Assembly: GCA_009739215.1 (NCBI GenBank)
Contig: VSJF01000008.1
Span: 930,001-994,000, forward strand
DNA length: 64,000 nucleotides
Reading direction: 5' to 3'
Origin: Floccularia luteovirens
Taxonomy: Eukaryota > Basidiomycota > Agaricomycetes > Agaricales > Squamanitaceae
Shown here: positions 61,130-64,000 of the stretch, piece by piece
Numbering within the stretch: position 1 is the first letter of the stretch
Layout of the letters: every line of letters begins with the position of its first letter
The notes under the pieces: model-generated
Told to the model about the DNA's origin: nothing
The model's input: the letters and a program-made list of their open reading frames with translations, nothing else
Databases searched by the model: none
Position numbers and translations under genes: made by a program

Positions 61130-64000
61130 ATGCCTCCATCTAAAAGAGATGAACACATCAATGATATTCTGACTGTGACAAAGCAGATTCTTGATTCTGC
61201 AAAGGACCCATTGGGCTTGGTCCCCATTCCAGGGTTACCGGCTGCTGCCTCAGCCCTTTCAACCCTCATCGGTATGGTTTTGGTGAGTATTTGACAATCC
61301 TATCTTTCGCCTCAACGTACGATTGAATGATCGGGTTGAACAGGTTGCCAAGGGAAATGACGACACGCAAGAGTACCTGGCAAATACCATAAAGACACTG
61401 ACTTTGGTGATCGAAGAGACTAGAGAAAAGGCCTTATCCATTTTGGGCAATAATGATGACAACTTGACACGCACCCGCCTGGTAAGCTCACCAGAATTGA
61501 AGGAAAGGGTTGCTACACTGGAAAAGTAATGTGTTATTATAATGGCTAATATGTGTTTTGCTCACCATCTGATATTCGTAGCGATCTGAAGGATCCTGGC
61601 GAGCGATGCGAAAAATCTCGAGAAAGGATTGCTCAGATTGCTCTTGAGCAAGAAAAATTCGGATACATTGTTGAAGATTAAGACTGGCATCGACGATGCG
61701 ACCAGAAAATTCCAGGTATGCACAAGACTCTTGTTCATTTATTCGAACTAATGGGTAGCATGGGACATATGACATAGGTTCAAAGTGGAATTACCATCGA
61801 AATGCTCATAAATGGTATCGTAAATGATATTGAGGTATTAGTCCCGTCATTCACCTACCACTTGACTGACTTTGTTCGCGTTACATTGCTAGATAATAAA
61901 ACGGAGACAAAAACGAGAACGTACGTTTCCCCTTCCAGAGTTCATGACTGCATCTCATTGCTCAATCTACAGTCGACGAAAATGCACTCAAAGACCTCGC
62001 TCCAGTCAACGCTGGGTATACATCGAGCTTGAATCCGACAACGTCGGGTACACTGCAAGGCACCAGAACCACATTGCTCAAAGACCTTACAGAATGGACC
62101 CTCCGATCGGACTCTGACCCCGACGACTCTTTCATGTATGTCATTAGTGGTGGTGCCGGAACTGGGAAATCCACCATCGCATTTGAAATGGCCCAGAGAC
62201 TAGACGAGGCCGGTGCACTCGGTGCATCCTTCTTCTTTGTCCGTGGTGCAAAAAAGTTGAACACCACCGACGCATGTCCTGATAACGATCGCCTGCCAAC
62301 TGGCACGCAAACAAGCAGACATTTTCCCTCACATAACGGCAGCAGCTCGAGAGTACACTCGGAGTGGGAGACAGGGAGAACAACTGCAAATAGATCTTGA
62401 GGAACTCATAATCAAACCATTGATGAATGTGGATCCATCCCATCGCCCAATAACTGTCATTCTCGACGCGCTCGACGAATGTACGAAAACAGCTCAGGAA
62501 GATGTTGTGCGACTGCTGTATCTGCTCATGCAACAACTACCCAAGATCCCATTTCCTGTTCGCATCCTCGTCACTAGCCGTCCTGAGATGCACATCCAAG
62601 ATGCTCTTGAGGATGAGGATATGCGTAAGGTTTCGAAACAGCCCATCAAGTTACATGATATACCGAGGGTAATTGTCGATGCAGACATCAACCTTTTCTT
62701 AGAAGCACGGATGAAGGTCTTGAAGTGTTACAAGGATTTGTGCGATGCACGCCCTAATGTTGTCGATGACCTGACGAAGCGAGCTGCGGGATTGTTTATC
62801 TATGCCGATACTGTTGTGAAATTTCTTGGTAAGAATCCATACCTTGCAGTTAACGTCCTCGATTCTCTCCTATCGGATGATGCATCGAATGCAGGATTCA
62901 GTCTAGAGGCTCTCGACAAGTTGTATATTGCAGTCTTACAGAATGCGCTCGATGATACTTACCTGAAAATCCTGCATATGAACGAGTATATTCAAACTGT
63001 CCTTGGTAGTCTGGCATTACTTCAAGACCACATATCGGCTGCTGTTCTGCATGATCTGGTTGGGATTCCAATGGGATATATCCAGGACATTATTAGTCGA
63101 CTTGGATCAGTAATCCTGAATGGCGACGTGGAGATACGAACACTTCATGCAAGCTTTCCTCAATTCCTCATTAACATCGAGCGTTGTACCAATCCCAGAT
63201 TCTACATTGATTCTTTTACACACCACCGTCGCCTCGCATTAACTTGTCTGGAAGTGATGACAGTAAAACACCCACTCAAACGAAATATCTGTCAACTGGA
63301 AGACCCAACGAAGATGAAATCGGACATGTACATTAATCGGCATATCTCACCAAGTCTACAGTACTCATGTGCTCACTGGGCCACCCACCTATCACAATGC
63401 AATGGTCGAGACGGGGCCATTTTGAATGCAGTGGCAGAATTCGTCAGGACGAAGTTACTTGTGTGGGTGGAGGTGCTGAGTTACATGGACCAGCTTGAAG
63501 TTGCTGTTCCAGCTTTGCTCGCAGCACTGTCATGGTGTGAAGTACGTATTTTTATTGATTTGTTGATACAGGATGAACTGAAGTATTGGTGAAGGTGAAC
63601 ATGCAGGAAGAGGATAAATACGAAGTCCTCCAATTGATCAATGACACAGTACCGCATAGTTCTACAGTTTTACACACCTATCAACGACTGTCCTGAGCAC
63701 CTGTATATATCTGGATCACTACTGGTGCCATCATGTGTCTCGATAGCGCAGCACAACAAATCTAACAACTACCACCCCACCATAAAGGCGATGTCACCTC
63801 GAGATCCAGCATGGGGTGCTTGTCTCTACACAATTCCGGTGTTTTCAGCCGACTGCCGCGCAACCTTCTCTCCAGATGGGAGCTTAATTGCCTCCGGATT
63901 ACAGAGCGTGTGCATATGGGATGCAAGTACTGGATTATGGAAGAGGACATTAGTGGGACATACCAATGATGTTCGGTGTGTTACCTGGGCACCCGACGGG
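61130..64000 (+). CDS. NACHT-WD40 STAND (fungal NLR-like) protein, 3' end outside window
   Basis: NLR-like signalling ATPase, class linked to non-self recognition and regulated cell death in fungi. Order: N-terminal helical domain (MPPSKRDEHINDILTVTKQI ... GLVPIPGLPAAASALSTLIG), resembling the MLKL/HeLo-like four-helix group; heptad helices (EKILASDAKNLEKGLLRLLL, KTGIDDATRKFQVQSGI); linker DLAPVNAGYTSSLNPTTSGT; NACHT with Walker A GGAGTGKSTIAFEMA, FFFVRGAK, Walker B ITVILDALDEC, RILVTSRPEMHI; winged-helix part PLLAALSWCE; then WD40 blades from IPVFSADCRATFSPDGSLIA to VTWAPDG at the edge. One base is extra at 62270-62275 (KLNTTD then VLITIACQLARKQADIF) and one near 63644 (LINDT then QYRIVLQFY). 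Introns are GT-AG, for example after GMVL and after KFQ. It is either a damaged or a poorly sequenced copy. Confidence 0.85.

Overview
This window looks like genomic DNA of a filamentous Agaricomycete (Basidiomycota), most plausibly a wood-decay or litter fungus. The evidence is intron-dense genes (introns of about 45-65 nt with GTRNGT donors) and basidiomycete families: DUF6533 membrane protein, CAP10/GT90 glycosyltransferase, class I hydrophobin, AA3_2 GMC oxidoreductases, glyoxal oxidase, oxalate decarboxylase and a NACHT-WD40 protein. No bacterial, viral or organellar DNA was seen. Exon borders were worked out by hand from splice signals and recognised family motifs; where I could not settle one I say so.

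Layout. 0-2.3 kb: RING-finger coiled-coil protein (minus, runs off the left edge), then a doubtful small gene. 4.3-9 kb: secreted stand-alone cellobiose-dehydrogenase-type cytochrome, 40S ribosomal protein uS11 (RPS14), and a Gpt2/Sct1-type acyltransferase. 9.5-12.5 kb: small coiled-coil ORF and a DUF6533 membrane protein. 13-16.4 kb: triosephosphate isomerase, an SDR and an Aim32-like [2Fe-2S] thioredoxin-fold protein. 16.5-25.1 kb, minus strand: secreted six-hairpin glycosidase, berberine-bridge-type FAD oxidase (frameshifted) and a GT90 glycosyltransferase. 26-34.3 kb: three tandem GMC oxidoreductases; the first is decayed, the second carries one frameshift, the third is intact. 34.5-44 kb: F-box-like protein, lactonase-fold protein, GPR1/FUN34/YaaH (ATO) transporter and an orphan acidic protein. 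46-48.6 kb: membrane-anchored glyoxal oxidase. 49.5-51.2 kb: LanC-like protein. 51.8-53.9 kb: oxalate decarboxylase. 55 kb: hydrophobin. 58.3-61 kb: AT-rich island with an oxalate decarboxylase relic, direct repeats and a 426-bp hAT-like MITE. 61.1 kb to the right edge: NACHT-WD40 STAND protein.

Functional theme. Secreted redox enzymes are over-represented: AA8-type cytochrome, BBE-type oxidase, three AA3_2 flavoproteins, AA5_1 copper radical oxidase and oxalate decarboxylase, with a secreted glycosidase, lactonase-fold protein, acetate/ammonium-type transporter and hydrophobin. Together they could supply H2O2, recycle electrons and manage oxalate outside the hypha. They are interleaved with housekeeping genes and lie on both strands, so they are a neighbourhood and not a proven co-regulated cluster.

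Caution. At least six otherwise well-conserved genes need one single-base correction (mostly one extra base) to stay in frame. This pattern fits indel errors in the assembly at least as well as real pseudogenes, and it should be resolved before any gene here is called broken. The clearest biological novelties are very small exons (5, 10, 11 and 14 nt), candidate GC-AG introns, a GMC copy whose first and third introns have lost their GT donors and read through in frame, and an oxalate decarboxylase relic near the NLR-like gene.
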